Positions 44,087 to 55,257 of a stretch of 64,000 nt of DNA are shown here, one piece after another. Every line of letters starts with the position of its first letter. Positions within the stretch are counted from its first letter, which is position 1. Below the pieces are notes generated by a model that was not told where the DNA came from, searched no databases, and saw only the letters and a program-made list of their open reading frames with translations. The translations under genes were made by a program, and so were the position numbers. This DNA comes from Aplectana chamaeleonis (Eukaryota > Nematoda > Chromadorea > Rhabditida > Cosmocercidae). The stretch lies in NCBI GenBank assembly GCA_029168955.1, contig JAPDOI010000139.1, forward strand, positions 248,001 through 312,000. Reading direction: 5' to 3'.

Positions 44087-44375
44087 CACTGGCGGTAATT
44101 TCACCCTTTGCGCTGAGTGATATCCAGCGGCTCAACAACTGATATGCATTAACATGTTAGCGCTGGCGGTATTTTCACTCTTTGCCCTGATTGATATCCA
44201 GCCGCTCAACAACTGATATGCATTAACATGTTAGCGCTGGCGGTATTTTCACTCTGCCCTGATTGATATCCAGCCGCTCAACAACTGATATGCATTAACA
44301 TGTTAGCGCTGGCGGTATTTTCACGCTTTGCGTTGACTGATATCGAACCGCTCAGCAAATTCACCCTTTGCGCGG
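44087..44375. repeat. 74-bp tandem repeat, about four copies
   Basis: Unit CGCTGGCGGTATTTTCACTC, then TTTGCCCTGATTGATATCCA and GCCGCTCAACAACTGATATG. It starts at 44,161, 44,235 (74 bp) and 44,307 (72 bp), with a diverged unit before. A single diverged copy is at about 45,650-45,700. Confidence 0.9.
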
Positions 44376-44477
44376 ATAACCCTCGATGATGGCGCTAAAG
44401 GTGAACTTGATGCCTAATGATGACAGAGTGTGATAAAGGCCGCTTTCCACGAAGCATCAAGTCTCGAATTGGCAGAG

Positions 44478-44677
44478 TTACAGTTCATCGATGCCGATGA
44501 TGTGGAATGGGCTCGTCCACTATCAAAAGGCAAAAGAGTTCAGGCTTAAAACTGGGCCCGGAACAGCGGTTTTTCGTTGATTTTTCTCATAGGTCCCACT
44601 ACTCTGAACTCAGAAAAGCAGAAAAGGGTTTAGAGACAAAGAAGATTAGCATATTTCATAGCGACTACTGTCTTTAA
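44478..44677. mobile_element. MITE, AGGCAGTG family (copy 4), right part
   Basis: Resumes at TTCATCGATGCCGATGATG and follows copies 1 and 3 through GGGCTCGTCCAC to GACTACTGTCTTTAA. Together with 37,856-38,191 it makes one complete MITE. Its terminal TTAA is shared with copy 5. Confidence 0.9.
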
Positions 44678-45125
44678 AGGCAGTGTTCACGATGAATATC
44701 ACACTCGAGTTCGACCCAAAAATGGGATTTTTTTGTCGTGAGGTAACTAATAGTGAAGAAACAGGGAAGAAAAACGTTCAGAATAAGTCAAAATAACGGT
44801 TTCTAAATTCAGGGCGTAGACGAGAATCATGGGCCCTGCTGATTTCGGCAAGCGCGCGCTAATCGCGAAATCTGCGCGAATCGATAATGCTGACTGCGGC
44901 AGAGTTGCTTGGCAATTTGCCATCGAAACGTGTGCGGCGCCACAAGCTCGTCCGATTGGGGGGGGCGGGATAGGAAGGCGCACCGGGAGAGCTTTCAAAG
45001 CCGTTTTCATTTATTTCTGGCCTGTTTTCGTTGCTTTTTTCGATCCTATCCTCTACAGCACCTGCCATCTTAGTGTTTCACACCGATACCTCGAGAACGA
45101 GATTTATCGTGAACACTGCCTTTAA
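44674..45125. mobile_element. MITE, AGGCAGTG family (copy 5)
   Basis: TTAAAGGCAGTGTTCACGAT at the left and ATCGTGAACACTGCCTTTAA at the right. It lies end to end with copy 4, sharing one TTAA, as if inserted into copy 4's own target. The interior differs from other copies (GGCAAGCGCGCGCTAATCGC). Confidence 0.87.
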
Positions 45126-45129
45126 AACA

Positions 45130-46360
45130 CAATAACAAAACAACTAGTGAGCAGTGTCGGATTTGCTCATTCGGAGTCGCTACTGTCTGAGAGTCTTCTC
45201 CTCTTCTCGATGGTTTGGATCGTCTCGACGGGAGAGAAAGGGAATAATGTGACATAACATACATGAGAAGCAAGAGAACCTTTCTCCCCCCCCCCCCCCG
45301 CAACCCAAGAGGTGGCACGTATGGCCTAAAATGTTGAGAGTAATGGCGGGGGTTCCGAGTTGAGCGGCGTTTGCTGTATAAAATGAACAATCTGAGCCCT
45401 ATCCTGTGAGAACTGCACTTAAATTTCTCGAAAAGGCCATTTTTTCTGCACTGATCTTACAAAAGCTCAAAGTAACGGCGCCCAGTGAAAATCGCGCCGC
45501 ATCCGCAAGCAGTTTTAGTCATAAGCAAGAACTAACCTGATCTTGCCCCTCGACGTTATCAGGGGCTCGATGGGAAGACCGGCTACCAGGTGGATTTAAA
45601 GAACAATGAAACTAAATTGTGATTAGTGATAGCTACTACAATCACCCACACGTCAGCAACTGACATGCATGAACATGCTAGCACTGGCGGTAAATTCTGC
45701 AGCACGTACAGGCTATAAAACGGCGGAATTCACATGGTTGCTACGCGCGCTGGTGCGGAGCGGAAGTTAGATACAGTGAGAGAGCAGAGGGCAGACGGAG
45801 GCCCAGGCGTTGCGCGCGCAGCTCGCGCCTTGAATGATATGAATTACGACGTTCTATAGAGGGAACCTCATCAAATAAGACCATCATTGCGCCAATTATA
45901 CAAATTCAACTCGAGGACAAAACGGTTTTCCAAGAAGGGAAAGCATACGTATCACTCTTGAGAAGAGACTGAGATGTCTACGGCGCGGCCGGTTCAACTA
46001 TCTAAATCTGCGGTACGTGGACCGCTCCGCCGCTGGCGGCCCCAGATGGTGTTCAGCGAGCTGGCCGAGTCGCATATCCGTGTTCCGGCCTAGTCGCGTG
46101 TCGGTGTGCGGCTACGATAGCTCTGGGCTAACTTGCAGCACGATCTCTTGCCAAAATTTTACAGCACGTGATCCCGCGATAAAAATTTTGCAGCGTATAC
46201 TGCTGCAATAGAGCCCCTCGATGAGAGTGGGTCACTCGTGTCACTGGAGCTAGAGTGCAACATCAGAATCGATTTTTCGTTTTTCTTCTTATCTTGGAGA
46301 AAATTACACTGTGATCACAATGGTGCCTCCAGAATCGCGCAGTGCTCACTACGAACGGAG
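45130..46360. other. No gene; repeat fragments
   Basis: A poly-C run at about 45,286-45,298. A single diverged 74-bp unit at 45,650. Positions 45,985-46,150 resemble the GTCGACAACAGG element interior (GGCCGGTTCAACTA, GGTGTGCGGC). CAGCACGTGATC at 46,160 echoes the 2.6-4.7 kb palindromes. Confidence 0.5.
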
Positions 46361-46366
46361 TTTCTT

Positions 46367-46369
46367 CAT

Positions 46370-46448
<79 letters not shown>

Positions 46449-46465
46449 TTCATTTATTCATTTAT
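46367..46465. repeat. TTTA microsatellite
   Basis: More than 20 uninterrupted TTTA units followed by imperfect ones to about 46,505. An open frame reading (LFIY)n across it is an artefact of the 4-bp period. Confidence 0.97.
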
Positions 46466-46923
46466 TATTTATTATAGCTATTTATTATTGTATTATTTAT
46501 TATTACAAGTAAAATCGTTAAGGAAAAAAATTTATGTCAAGCAAGTTATGGCCCCTCAAAGATTTTGAATTTGAACGGCGAGAAGTTCGCTGACAAGGTG
46601 TCTCAAGCCTGTTTTTTCTCGTTAAAGGTGTTCACGAAAAATTGCACTTCCGATATCTCCACGGTTTACGGAAGGTCTGGCGCCCTATATAGCAAGGCAT
46701 GCTTAAAAAGAACACAAAAGACGTGTTTTTGGGCCAAAACAGGCTCTCCCTTGTTTACGTTGATTTTTGAGCGTGGAGGAATTGACCGCTAGACGGATGA
46801 TACCTATCAGTGCAATGAATCAGCTCACTTATTAGCACTTCCTTCACTTGATCATTCCTGTAATCTGAGTCTTCATTTGTTCATTTCGAGGGGCTGATCT
46901 GGAGCACGGGGCGGTTCTGGTAC

Positions 46924-48955
46924 AATACCGCCCGCGACTTTGGGAAAAACGGCGTTTTCGGCGCTTTTTTCCGCCGAAAAGCGCCGCTTCGTCATAACTT
47001 CGATAAAGTGGTCCGTTTCGGTTGCTAGGGGCATATTTAGAACCAGCAGGGAGAGCTCTTCATTTTGAGCTCACACATGTCTCACCATGCAAGCAAGGCA
47101 TATAGGGCTAACAGAACCAATCGAGTGTACGAAAACTGAAGCTAGATGTCTAAATAGTGTAAATATTTGACTTCATATCAACCGTACAGATCAAGGACGA
47201 GTTATATACAAGTATGTGAGATTTATTGACGTGGCAAAAGTGAAAGCTAATGTTTAACATCCGTTTCCTCACCCCTGCAGACACAGTCATCGTTCTTCGC
47301 TCGAGCTCAAAATGCCCGTGGTTGCTACAGCAGTCAGTGCAGACTCTTTCAGAGCAGAAAAACATGTCTCAAGGCATTTTCCGCCGAGCGCCACCCCGAT
47401 GATTTTGTTTTCAAAAAACGACCCCAGATCACCGACGTCCCGTTCTCGGCTTAAAAGGGACCAATCGACCTGAGACTCGGCTTACAACTTTACTTTCTGA
47501 TCTCCTTTAAAATATGTGCTGCGACAGTCCAATCCGGGTCACTTGATTTTTTACCTCTTTGGGATGTGGTAAAACCGCGTTTTTTCGCCGGTTCGACGCC
47601 AGACACAGTCATCGTCCTTTCCTCGCACTCAAAATGCCTGCGATCACACTGGCGCTGAGTCTAGACTTCTTTAAAGGCAGTGTTCACGATAGAAATCGTT
47701 TTCCTATTTTTCCATCATGAAATGGGCCCCATGCTGATTCCAATGATGTCTCGGAATTCGTACAAGACCTTCTGGGAACGGAGTCATGGTCCCTCCAACA
47801 TTGAGCTAAGGAAGCATGGTGGACGAGTTGTCCGAGGCTTGTAACTTCCATTTTTTGCAGCCGATGTATGCGAGCTGACCTGAGTTAGGAATGAGAAGTT
47901 GAGAATGAAGGGAAGAACGGGGCTAATGATTGGAAATCATCGCTCATTTCAAGATCTCGAGCAATCATTTGTTCACGTCGGTCGGCGTGCGTTGCGCTTT
48001 CGGGGTTTGCCTTGCGCTCGAAGTGGCAACTTCGACCTCTTTTGGAGCTTTTCCTGGCTCGTTTTCATGCGTTCTTTTGAGGTCAACGTTGCAGTGTGCC
48101 TCTCCACTACCCATTCCTAGTGGAAACTGGAACACATTTTTTATCGTGAACACTGCCTTTAAAACAAAAATAACACGTCTGGAGGCTATTCCCGCCTAGC
48201 GGCACCCCGGTGATTTTGAATGAAAACGACCCCAAATCCTTTCAACCCGTACCTGGCAACGCCTTATCCATTTCTCGACTGAAACGGACCTCATTCAAAA
48301 CTTGATTTTTTCGGCTTTGGAACCCGGCACTGCTGAGTGGTGCGGTCCAACAGGTGGTATCGAGATCAAAATCTCAAGTTTCTCTTGGCCTTGTTTTCAA
48401 CTGATTTTTTGCTTCTAAGCACACGTTTAGGTCAATCTTGAGCGTGATGCCAATCTGAAATTGTTCTGATTATCCGATCTCGACGACTTTTTTCGTGTCT
48501 ACGGCCTTTTTTCGGGCCATAGTATTTCGGTATGACCAGCAGGAAACTTTTTCTTTTGCAACAATGCTTCTTAAAATACATATCTTGGAAACTTGCTCGG
48601 ATCTGAGCGTTCCGCGCAAATCAAGAGTCAAAGTTCTATTGTAAGACGCTGCCGTATTCGTTTCTGGATTATTATCAACCCCATATCAAGTTTCGATTTT
48701 CCGAGATCCGCTATGGCCGGCCAAGGCACTGAGACAGTGCGACCTCGAGAGAACGAGCGCTCTCGCTCCCAAACGGCACTGTACGGTCTCTTATCAAAGC
48801 CCCTCGTGGAGTTCCAATTATCATCCTCAGTACGACTTGGCGGCCCTTCTCGTCTCGCGGTAGAGACAGGGTAGAGATGCAGGGCGCAGAGAAGAAGAGG
48901 AACACACCGAGAGCAAGCCAGCATGTCGCCTCATTTATCGATTCGTCATAGCGAG
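46924..48955. repeat. Giant inverted repeat, left arm
   Basis: From AATACCGCCCGCGACTTTGG to CGATTCGTCATAGCGAG, this arm is the imperfect inverse of 51,428-56,230. Landmarks matched in order are CAAGCAAGGCATATAGGG, CAAGGACGAGTTATATACAA, CCGTTTCCTCACCCCTG, GCGCTGAGTCTAGACTTCT, TAGGTCAATCTTGAGCGTG and CAAATCAAGAGTCAAAGTTC. It contains MITE copy 6. No frame with a recognisable product. Confidence 0.88.
47671..48162. mobile_element. MITE, AGGCAGTG family (copy 6)
   Basis: TTAAAGGCAGTGTTCACGAT and its inverse, TTAA on both sides. The other arm of the giant inverted repeat (52,215-52,245) lacks it and reads AGACTTCTGTAAAACAAAA when inverted. The empty site is therefore visible and a TTAA (or TA) target is supported. 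The interior is that of copy 2, inverted. Confidence 0.93.
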
Positions 48956-49149
48956 GTTTGGGGAGAAAAAGCGGCGTAGGTTGAGTCGTGCGGCCCAATT
49001 TGGCATTGAATTTTGGATTCACAAGGACTTCTTTGAATATTCGATTCTTCGAATAACCCGAATAATTCACTTCTTTGAATATTCGAATTATTCGAATATT
49101 ATTTGAATAAACGAGTATTTGGGCAATACTGTTGCGTACTATCCCATCC

Positions 49150-49612
49150 AATCCTCTCGGGCAAACCGGGGCATCGACAGCAGGTTGAGAAGGTTATTTC
49201 ATAAACCGCACCCTCTTGACAACCCAAATCGCTCGCATTGTAAGCCTCGGACAACCGCCCGTTGCTCCAGCGACGTCCGCCTGTTGTCGGGCTGTTGAAA
49301 TTTTGACCTGTCGCGTTTAGCGGCCTATTTGGCAGCGGTTCACATCCTGCAAGAATTTTATGTGGCTTAGGGACTACTTTGCACCGACCCACGTCGCGGT
49401 TGGCGCATCGACACGCATCGCGGTCAGCACACCTACACGCATCGCTGTCGGCACACCGACACGCAGCGTGGTCGGTACACCACTCGTCGCGGCTGGGTCG
49501 CCCAACCTCCACTGGAGGCCGCCACCGGATGGGCAGGGCTTCCAGATGCTGGGCGGGGCCAATGTACCGCATACTTGGGTAATTGAACCGGCTGCACTCT
49601 TGTCACTTAAAT
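49150..49612 (-). mobile_element. GTCGACAACAGG element, partial copy
   Basis: GGGCAAACCGGGGCATCGAC is a diverged family terminus. The body matches the minus orientation of the 29.56-kb copy through AGCGACGTCCGCCTGTTGTC and the GACACGCATCGCGGTC units to AATTGAACCGGCTGCACTC. It then stops, cut by the foldback that follows. It provides the uninterrupted reference across the insertion point at 25.9/27.7 kb. Confidence 0.8.
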
Positions 49613-49614
49613 TC

Positions 49615-50056
49615 AGCATAGACGCTCGTAAACGTGGTTGGAGGTACCAATCGACGAAAGTTGAATGGCATGGCTCAGAACACAACGCCTACGCATTCTG
49701 AGACCCAAAAACGACCAAAGTGACGCCACGACTGAGGAGTCGGCCCCGCACCCGTATCAGCCTGCCCCTGGTCATTCGCGTCCTCCCCAAACAGGAGTGT
49801 TTGGCCATTCCCACCATCGTCGATGTGTATGGCTCACTTGTACTCATAGTACCACCCACAAGCGTCTCCGATGGTGGGAATGGCCCAGCACCCTTTTTTG
49901 GAGGACGCAAATACAAGGGTGGGCAGATATGGGGCGGGGCCAACTTCTCACCGTGTAGCGTCATTGTGGGTCATTTTGAAGCGGCAAAAGCGTAGGCGTT
50001 GTGTTCCTGAGCCATACCATTCGTGGTTATCTCAACCACGTTTACGAGCGTGTATT
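49615..50056. mobile_element. Foldback element with ~190-bp arms
   Basis: GACGCTCGTAAACGTGGTTG and the inverted ATACACGCTCGTAAACGTGG at the right. The arms match through CATGGCTCAG, AACACAACGCCTACGC and CCATTCCCACCATCG. The termini resemble the foldback at 6309-7160 (ACACGCTCACAAACGTGGT). Confidence 0.82.
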
Positions 50057-50868
50057 CTGAGTTTTTGCCGAGAAATAGCCGCGAAACAGACACAAATGCC
50101 TTTTTCCCGAGTAATAGTCGCGAAATAGCCGCTAACATAGCTGGCTGCGAAATAGTCGCCAACAAATGCTCGCCGTGAAATAGCCGCGAACACCACAATT
50201 GCCTCCAAATTTGTGGTCTGCTTCGGTCTAGTTTGGTTTAGCTTAGTTGAGTTCAGTTGAGTTTTTGCGCGATTTATGCGATGGCGAACTTCCTAGTGCT
50301 GCTTAGCCGTGCCCTACTCCAGAATCTCAGTTCGAATTCGAAAAAATCGAAAATTCGAAAAAATTCGAAAAAGGAACAATTGTCTGAAAAACTCAGCGAC
50401 ATATCGTAGTTAGTCGTTGAGACCGACACCATGTCACTGGGAACTCGCCGTGTAATATCTCGCTTCCCAGTTCCATCAGACGTCTGGGCGACAACAGACG
50501 TTGAGTGGCCCAGGATCTGGCACGAACATGAGACTACATCCAGCTGGTCGTCCTAAGTGGCTGGAAACCATCGATTTCTACGTTCAGCATTATGGAAGGA
50601 GAGAACTTGGGCTTTTGCGTCAGAATCAAGGTGAAGTTCACCGGGAAAGTAGACAAACAGCATCACCTCGAACAAGTTCCATGAAAATACACATGAAAAT
50701 AGCTCATTCTGGCCATCATCGTGAGAAATTTCCATGTTGCTCAAGTGTTGCTATACTTATGAGCCGCTCGAGATTTAAAATTTTCTCTATAACTAAAGGT
50801 GAAATGGGCATTTCTAGCGTTTTGATAAAATCCTACGAGCGATTTAATATATTGTAAATACTTGCTAT

Positions 50869-51150
50869 ACTGTGCTTATCTGGGTCAAATTCCGGTCAGC
50901 AATTGCGTCTCGACACGCTTTGCGGCAGCGCGCTTTCGAGTCGGAAGAGTTTCCAGCGCCACAGCTGCGGATCTGTTGACTCTAGGTGGGTTTTAGGAAC
51001 TGGAAACTAAACAAAATTGAAGAAAACTGTATAAAAAAACCATATCGTGTCGGCTTTGTAGCTGGAAACTCGATTGACTCGAGCGCGTGCGGCCGCAAAG
51101 CGTGTCGAGACCCGATTGCGGACCGGAATTTAACCCAGATAAGCACAGTA
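50869..51150. mobile_element. MITE with TACTGTGCTTATCTGGGT ends
   Basis: The left end TACTGTGCTTATCTGGGTCA and the inverted right end agree for over 60 bp (TTCCGGTC, TCTCGACACGCTTTGCGG). Flanks ACTTGCTA and ACTTTATA agree at six of eight positions, suggesting an 8-bp hAT-like target. A truncated copy ends at 59,003. Confidence 0.83.
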
Positions 51151-53457
51151 ACTTTATATCTATGAGGTACTGAAGAATTGTGAGAAATTAGTAGTCACTA
51201 CGCTAAGATGTTTGAAATGTAAAATCAGGGCAAAATGGAGTGCGATCTTGTCGAATATTCAAATTTTTCAAAGCTGAATATTCAAATAAACGAATATTTC
51301 ACTTCTTTGAATATTCGAACTAACCGAATATTTCACTTCTTTGAATAGTCGATTATTCGAATAACCCGAATAATCCACTACTCTTTCGAATACTATTCGA
51401 GTAAAAGAATATTCGGGCAACACTCTACTCGCTATGACGAATCGATAAATGAGGGCGACATGCTGGCTTGCTCGGTGTGTTCCTATTCTTCTCTGCGCCC
51501 TGCATCTCTACCCTGTCTCTACCGCGAGACGAGAAGGGCCGCCAAGTCGTGCTGAGGATGATAATTGAAACCCACGATGAGGGGAGTTGATAAGAGTCCG
51601 TACAGTGCCGTTTGGGAGCGAGAGCGCTCGTTCTCCTGACGTAGCATTGTCTCAGTGCCTTGGCCGGGCCATGAAGTGATCTCGGAAAATCGAAGCTTGA
51701 TATGGAGTTGATAATAATCGAGAAACGAATACGGCAGCGTCTTACAATAGAACTTTGACTCTTGATTTGCGTGAAACGCTCCAGATCCGAGCAAGTTTCC
51801 AAGATATGTATTTTAAGAAGCTTGTTGCAAAAGAAAAGTTTCCTGCAGGCCATAACGAAATACTATGGCCCGAAAACAAAAGGCCGTAGCCACGAAAAGT
51901 CGTCAAGATCGGATAATCAGAACAATTTCAGATTGGCATCACGCTCAAGATTGACCTAAACGTGTGCTTAGGAAACAAAAGATCAGTTGAAAACAGTGCC
52001 AAGAGAAACTTGAAATTCTTGATCTCGATACCACCTGTTGGACCGCACCGCTCAGCAGTGCCGGGTTCCAAAGTCGAAAAAATCAAGTTTTGGATGAGGC
52101 CCGTTTTATTCGGAGAAATGGACAAGGCGTTGCCAGGAGCCCGTTCAAGTTGAAAGGATTTGGGGTCGTTTTCAGCCATAATTACCGGGGCGCAGCTAGG
52201 CGGAATAGCCTCCAGACGTTATTTTTGTTTTACAGAAGTCTAGACTCAGCGCAAGTGTGATCGAAGGCATTTTGAGTCCGAAAGAAGGACTATGATTGTG
52301 TCTGCCGGGGCGTCGAACCGGCGAGAAAACGTTGCTTTAGCACATCCCAAAGAGGTAAAAATCAAGTTTTCCGGGTTGGGATGTCGCAGTGCTTATTCGA
52401 AAGAGGATAAGAAAGTCGTTGTAGGCCGGGTCCTAGAAAAATTGGTCCCGTTTGAACCAAGAACAGGACGTCGGTGGTCTCGTTGGAAGCACGTGTGAAA
52501 GTGGTGAAAAATCTCCTTACCTGGGGCGGCATTAAGGCACCCGGTAGCGCGCGCCAAAACTATTGCGGTTGTGCTGGCGCTACAAGAGGCCCATAGCGCG
52601 CGCCTGCTTGCGTACTATCATGAACCGGAAGGCTAGCCCGCGCCAATGCCAAGCGCGCGTTTTCCTTGGTGCATTGATCAGCCTTGTGCCATACGAAACG
52701 TTTGCCTACATTTAAACTGTGTTGTTATCAACAAAATTCTCAAGGAAGACTGTTTTTTAATTGTTCACGAATACGCGTTCAATCAACCACGAATACGGCG
52801 ACCAAAAAAGGATTAGCACCACCTTTGCGAACTATTCCTTGCTTATAACTTTCTTGAAATTTCTGCATAATCATCTTTAAAGTGTTGTAGGAATAGTCCC
52901 TGCTCATAATTTTCTTAGTGCCTCGGGGGATTCTAAAAAGGGCGTGTTTATAGCTTCACTCACGTGTAAATCTTTTTCCCGAAGTATTTTCGAATTTCAT
53001 CAGAGAATTTTCGAGATGTTCAAAAAACTTTTCTGAATTCGGCTCAAAAGTTCCAATTGGGGTAATCTCGGGCGCTGATCACGAATCGGGGATCCTTCTG
53101 TTGCTAGTCTGGGGTTACTGTAAGTTGCGGTAGGCATAATGCCCACTAAATTGAGCACCTATCTTAGTATTTCGAGCATTGACAAGTTATCCTCGAGTGT
53201 GTCTGGCGTCCCACTTCTACAAGGAATTTTCGAGCCCAATCTGAAACTTCGACCAAGCTTTCGTATACCCACCGATGAGCCAAGAAAAAACGATAAACGA
53301 ACTGATTCGTGTTGAGTAGCTCGAAAACTCCTTTAAAGAGGTTTGAGGCAATATTATCGTAGTATCGCTAGAAGTCGTGTTTGGCTAGCAATATTTTCCT
53401 CACAAGGGAACTACTTTTAGTCAGCCCGGCCATTCCGTTTAAAATGTGCTTTTCTAG

Positions 53458-53967
53458 TATAGTTGTACACAAACGAAAATTTCGAAAAATTTTCGAAAGG
53501 TTTTTTCGAAATTTTTTTCGTTAGTTTTCGTTCGTTCGAAAATTCGTCGAACGAAATTTTTTCAGATTCCATTCGTTCGAAAAATTTTCAATTTTCGTTT
53601 GTTCGAAATCCGATTTTTCGAAATTTTTTCGAAATTCGTTCGTTCGGAATACTTTCGAACAGTTTTCGAAAAAAATTTCGAAATTCCAGACAAATTTCGA
53701 AAAAAGTTCGAAATTTTCGACGAATTCCGAAAAAATACGAAATTTCGAAAATAAAATCGAGATTTCGATTAGTTTCGAATTTCGTTCGTACGACCTCCGA
53801 AGATTCGATTTTTTTTCGAAATTCGTTCGCTCGAAATTCGTCCGCTTGAAATTTTTTCGAACGAAATTTTTTTCATTTTTCGTTCGTTCGAAGACCTTTC
53901 GAACGAAAAAATTACGATTTTCGTAATTTTCGTCGTTCGACATTTTTTTCGAAATTTTACAACTATA
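53458..53967. mobile_element. hAT-like MITE, TTCGAA family (copy 3)
   Basis: TATAGTTGTACAC at the left and TTTTACAACTATA at the right, flanked by a perfect 8-bp duplication TTTTCTAG (53,450-53,457 and 53,968-53,975). The body is almost entirely TTCGAAA, CGTTCG and AAATTTCG iterations. It is the inverse of copy 2 at its right end. Confidence 0.95.
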
Positions 53968-54129
53968 TTTTCTAGAACAGTTCCTAGCGTAGAGTCCAAT
54001 TATGGTCTTCGCAGCTGCTCAAACACACATTAAAAAAATATACGCGGTTTTTAAAGTCCGGCGGCAATTTAGGGGCTTTACCCCCCATGAAAAGGTAAGA
54101 GTGTTTTGGAAAAAACTCGGATTCGGTTC

Positions 54130-54720
54130 AGAACTTGTATGTAGGGGTAATCTTGGGTGTTGAACACGAATCTCGAGTCCGTTTGTCGCGATTCTGAGGT
54201 TTACTGTAGGTTATGGTGGGTATCATGCCATTTGGGGGCAAAGCCGACCTCAATTATTCCAAGGTCGACAAATGGTCATTGAATTCGTATTCATCACCCC
54301 AAATAACCCCCGCTCAAAAATTTTGAGTAAAATCTGAGACTCTGACTGAACTATCGTATACCCACCGTAATCTACCGTAATCTGTCAAAAATCGATAAAC
54401 GAAACTCGGATTGGTGATCAGCGGCCCAAATAACCCACCTCGTAAGATTTCAAGTCAAATCTGGAAATTTTAAAACGCTTCAAGAGCTTTCTAATTGGCA
54501 TAAATAAACGCCCAACCGAAAACCCGTACAAGTCCAAAAGGTATCAGCCTGTGCAAAGTTTGGAAATTGTGCCTTCACACAAAATTCGCTCAGGGGGTAG
54601 TTTTGGGAGCTGAACACGATTATGAGGTCCCTTACAGATTCTAAAAAGATCAGTGCTTGTTTCGAAAGGAACAATAGGTACGGAAATCTGGCGAAAAACG
54701 CTTATAACATTTTTCAGAGA
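54130..54720. repeat. Dispersed repeat shared with 4.8-6.0 kb
   Basis: GTTTACTGTAGGTTATGG, AATTCGTATTCATCACCCC and CGTAATCTGTCAAAAATCG match 4.9-5.4 kb in order. It supplies the uninserted site for the hAT-like MITE at 5112. Confidence 0.75.
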
Positions 54721-55257
54721 GGCTTTAGGCAGCTGCGAAGACCAAAATCGTATTCTACACTGAAAACGGTCAGAAACGTATATAAGCCAGGCTGACTAAA
54801 AGTAGTTCCCTTGTCAGAGAAAAGCCCCGTACCAGCACCCGAAACAATCTCTAGAAAGCCAAATCCGAAAAACATTGTTTTGGAACACCCCGAAAGCTGT
54901 TTTTTGAATCTTTCAAGCATAAGCGAGTTTTGAGCTCGGATTGTTTATGTACTGTTGCACACCTGCAACTGCCAACGCACTGTTTTTTTTTACTAGCAGG
55001 AAATCTGGAGCAGGACCTAGTGAGGCACATTCTATTGCCACCATCGTTTCATTAATATTCTCACACTTCGGATTCTCAAGTTATTTAATCGTTGTTCAAA
55101 ACGAGCCACTGAAGCGGAATAATTCAAAGAAAAACCTGAATAGGGGACATAACAGAAGAATATTGCTTCCTTCTCACACAAACGACAGGGTATTAAGCGT
55201 TTCAAAGATTGGAAAGGATGTTTGGAATGGAAAACTACGTGGAGTCGTTCGCGCGCC

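Larger units (their letters stand above)
38192..44477. mobile_element. 6.3-kb TIR element with satellites inside
   Basis: Ends CTCTGC(T/C)AATTCGAGACTTGATGC as a 24-bp inverted repeat with one mismatch (38,192-38,215; 44,454-44,477), flanked by TT on each side. Comparison with MITE copies 1 and 3 shows that host sequence is continuous across it apart from those 2 bp. Inside are subterminal inverted blocks (38.68-38.83 versus 43.74-43.98 kb, sharing CGATACGTATGTTTAAAATG), several tandem arrays, two palindromes and a 285-bp-arm hairpin. No transposase was seen, so it is presumably non-autonomous. Confidence 0.85.
48956..51427. other. Spacer of the giant inverted repeat
   Basis: About 2.5 kb holding GAATATTCG arrays at both edges (49,015-49,130; 51,240-51,425), a partial GTCGACAACAGG element, a foldback, GCGAAATAGCCGC repeats at 50,060-50,195, and a MITE. 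Positions 50,200-50,860 show no gene. Confidence 0.7.

Noticed and set aside
46238..46568. Hydrophobic LFIY-repeat protein
   Set aside because: Direct translation of a TTTA microsatellite.
53463..53943. Open frames of 128-140 codons rich in Phe/Arg/Asn
   Set aside because: Both strands are open because the hAT-like MITE body is iterated TTCGAA. The composition mirrors the repeat.
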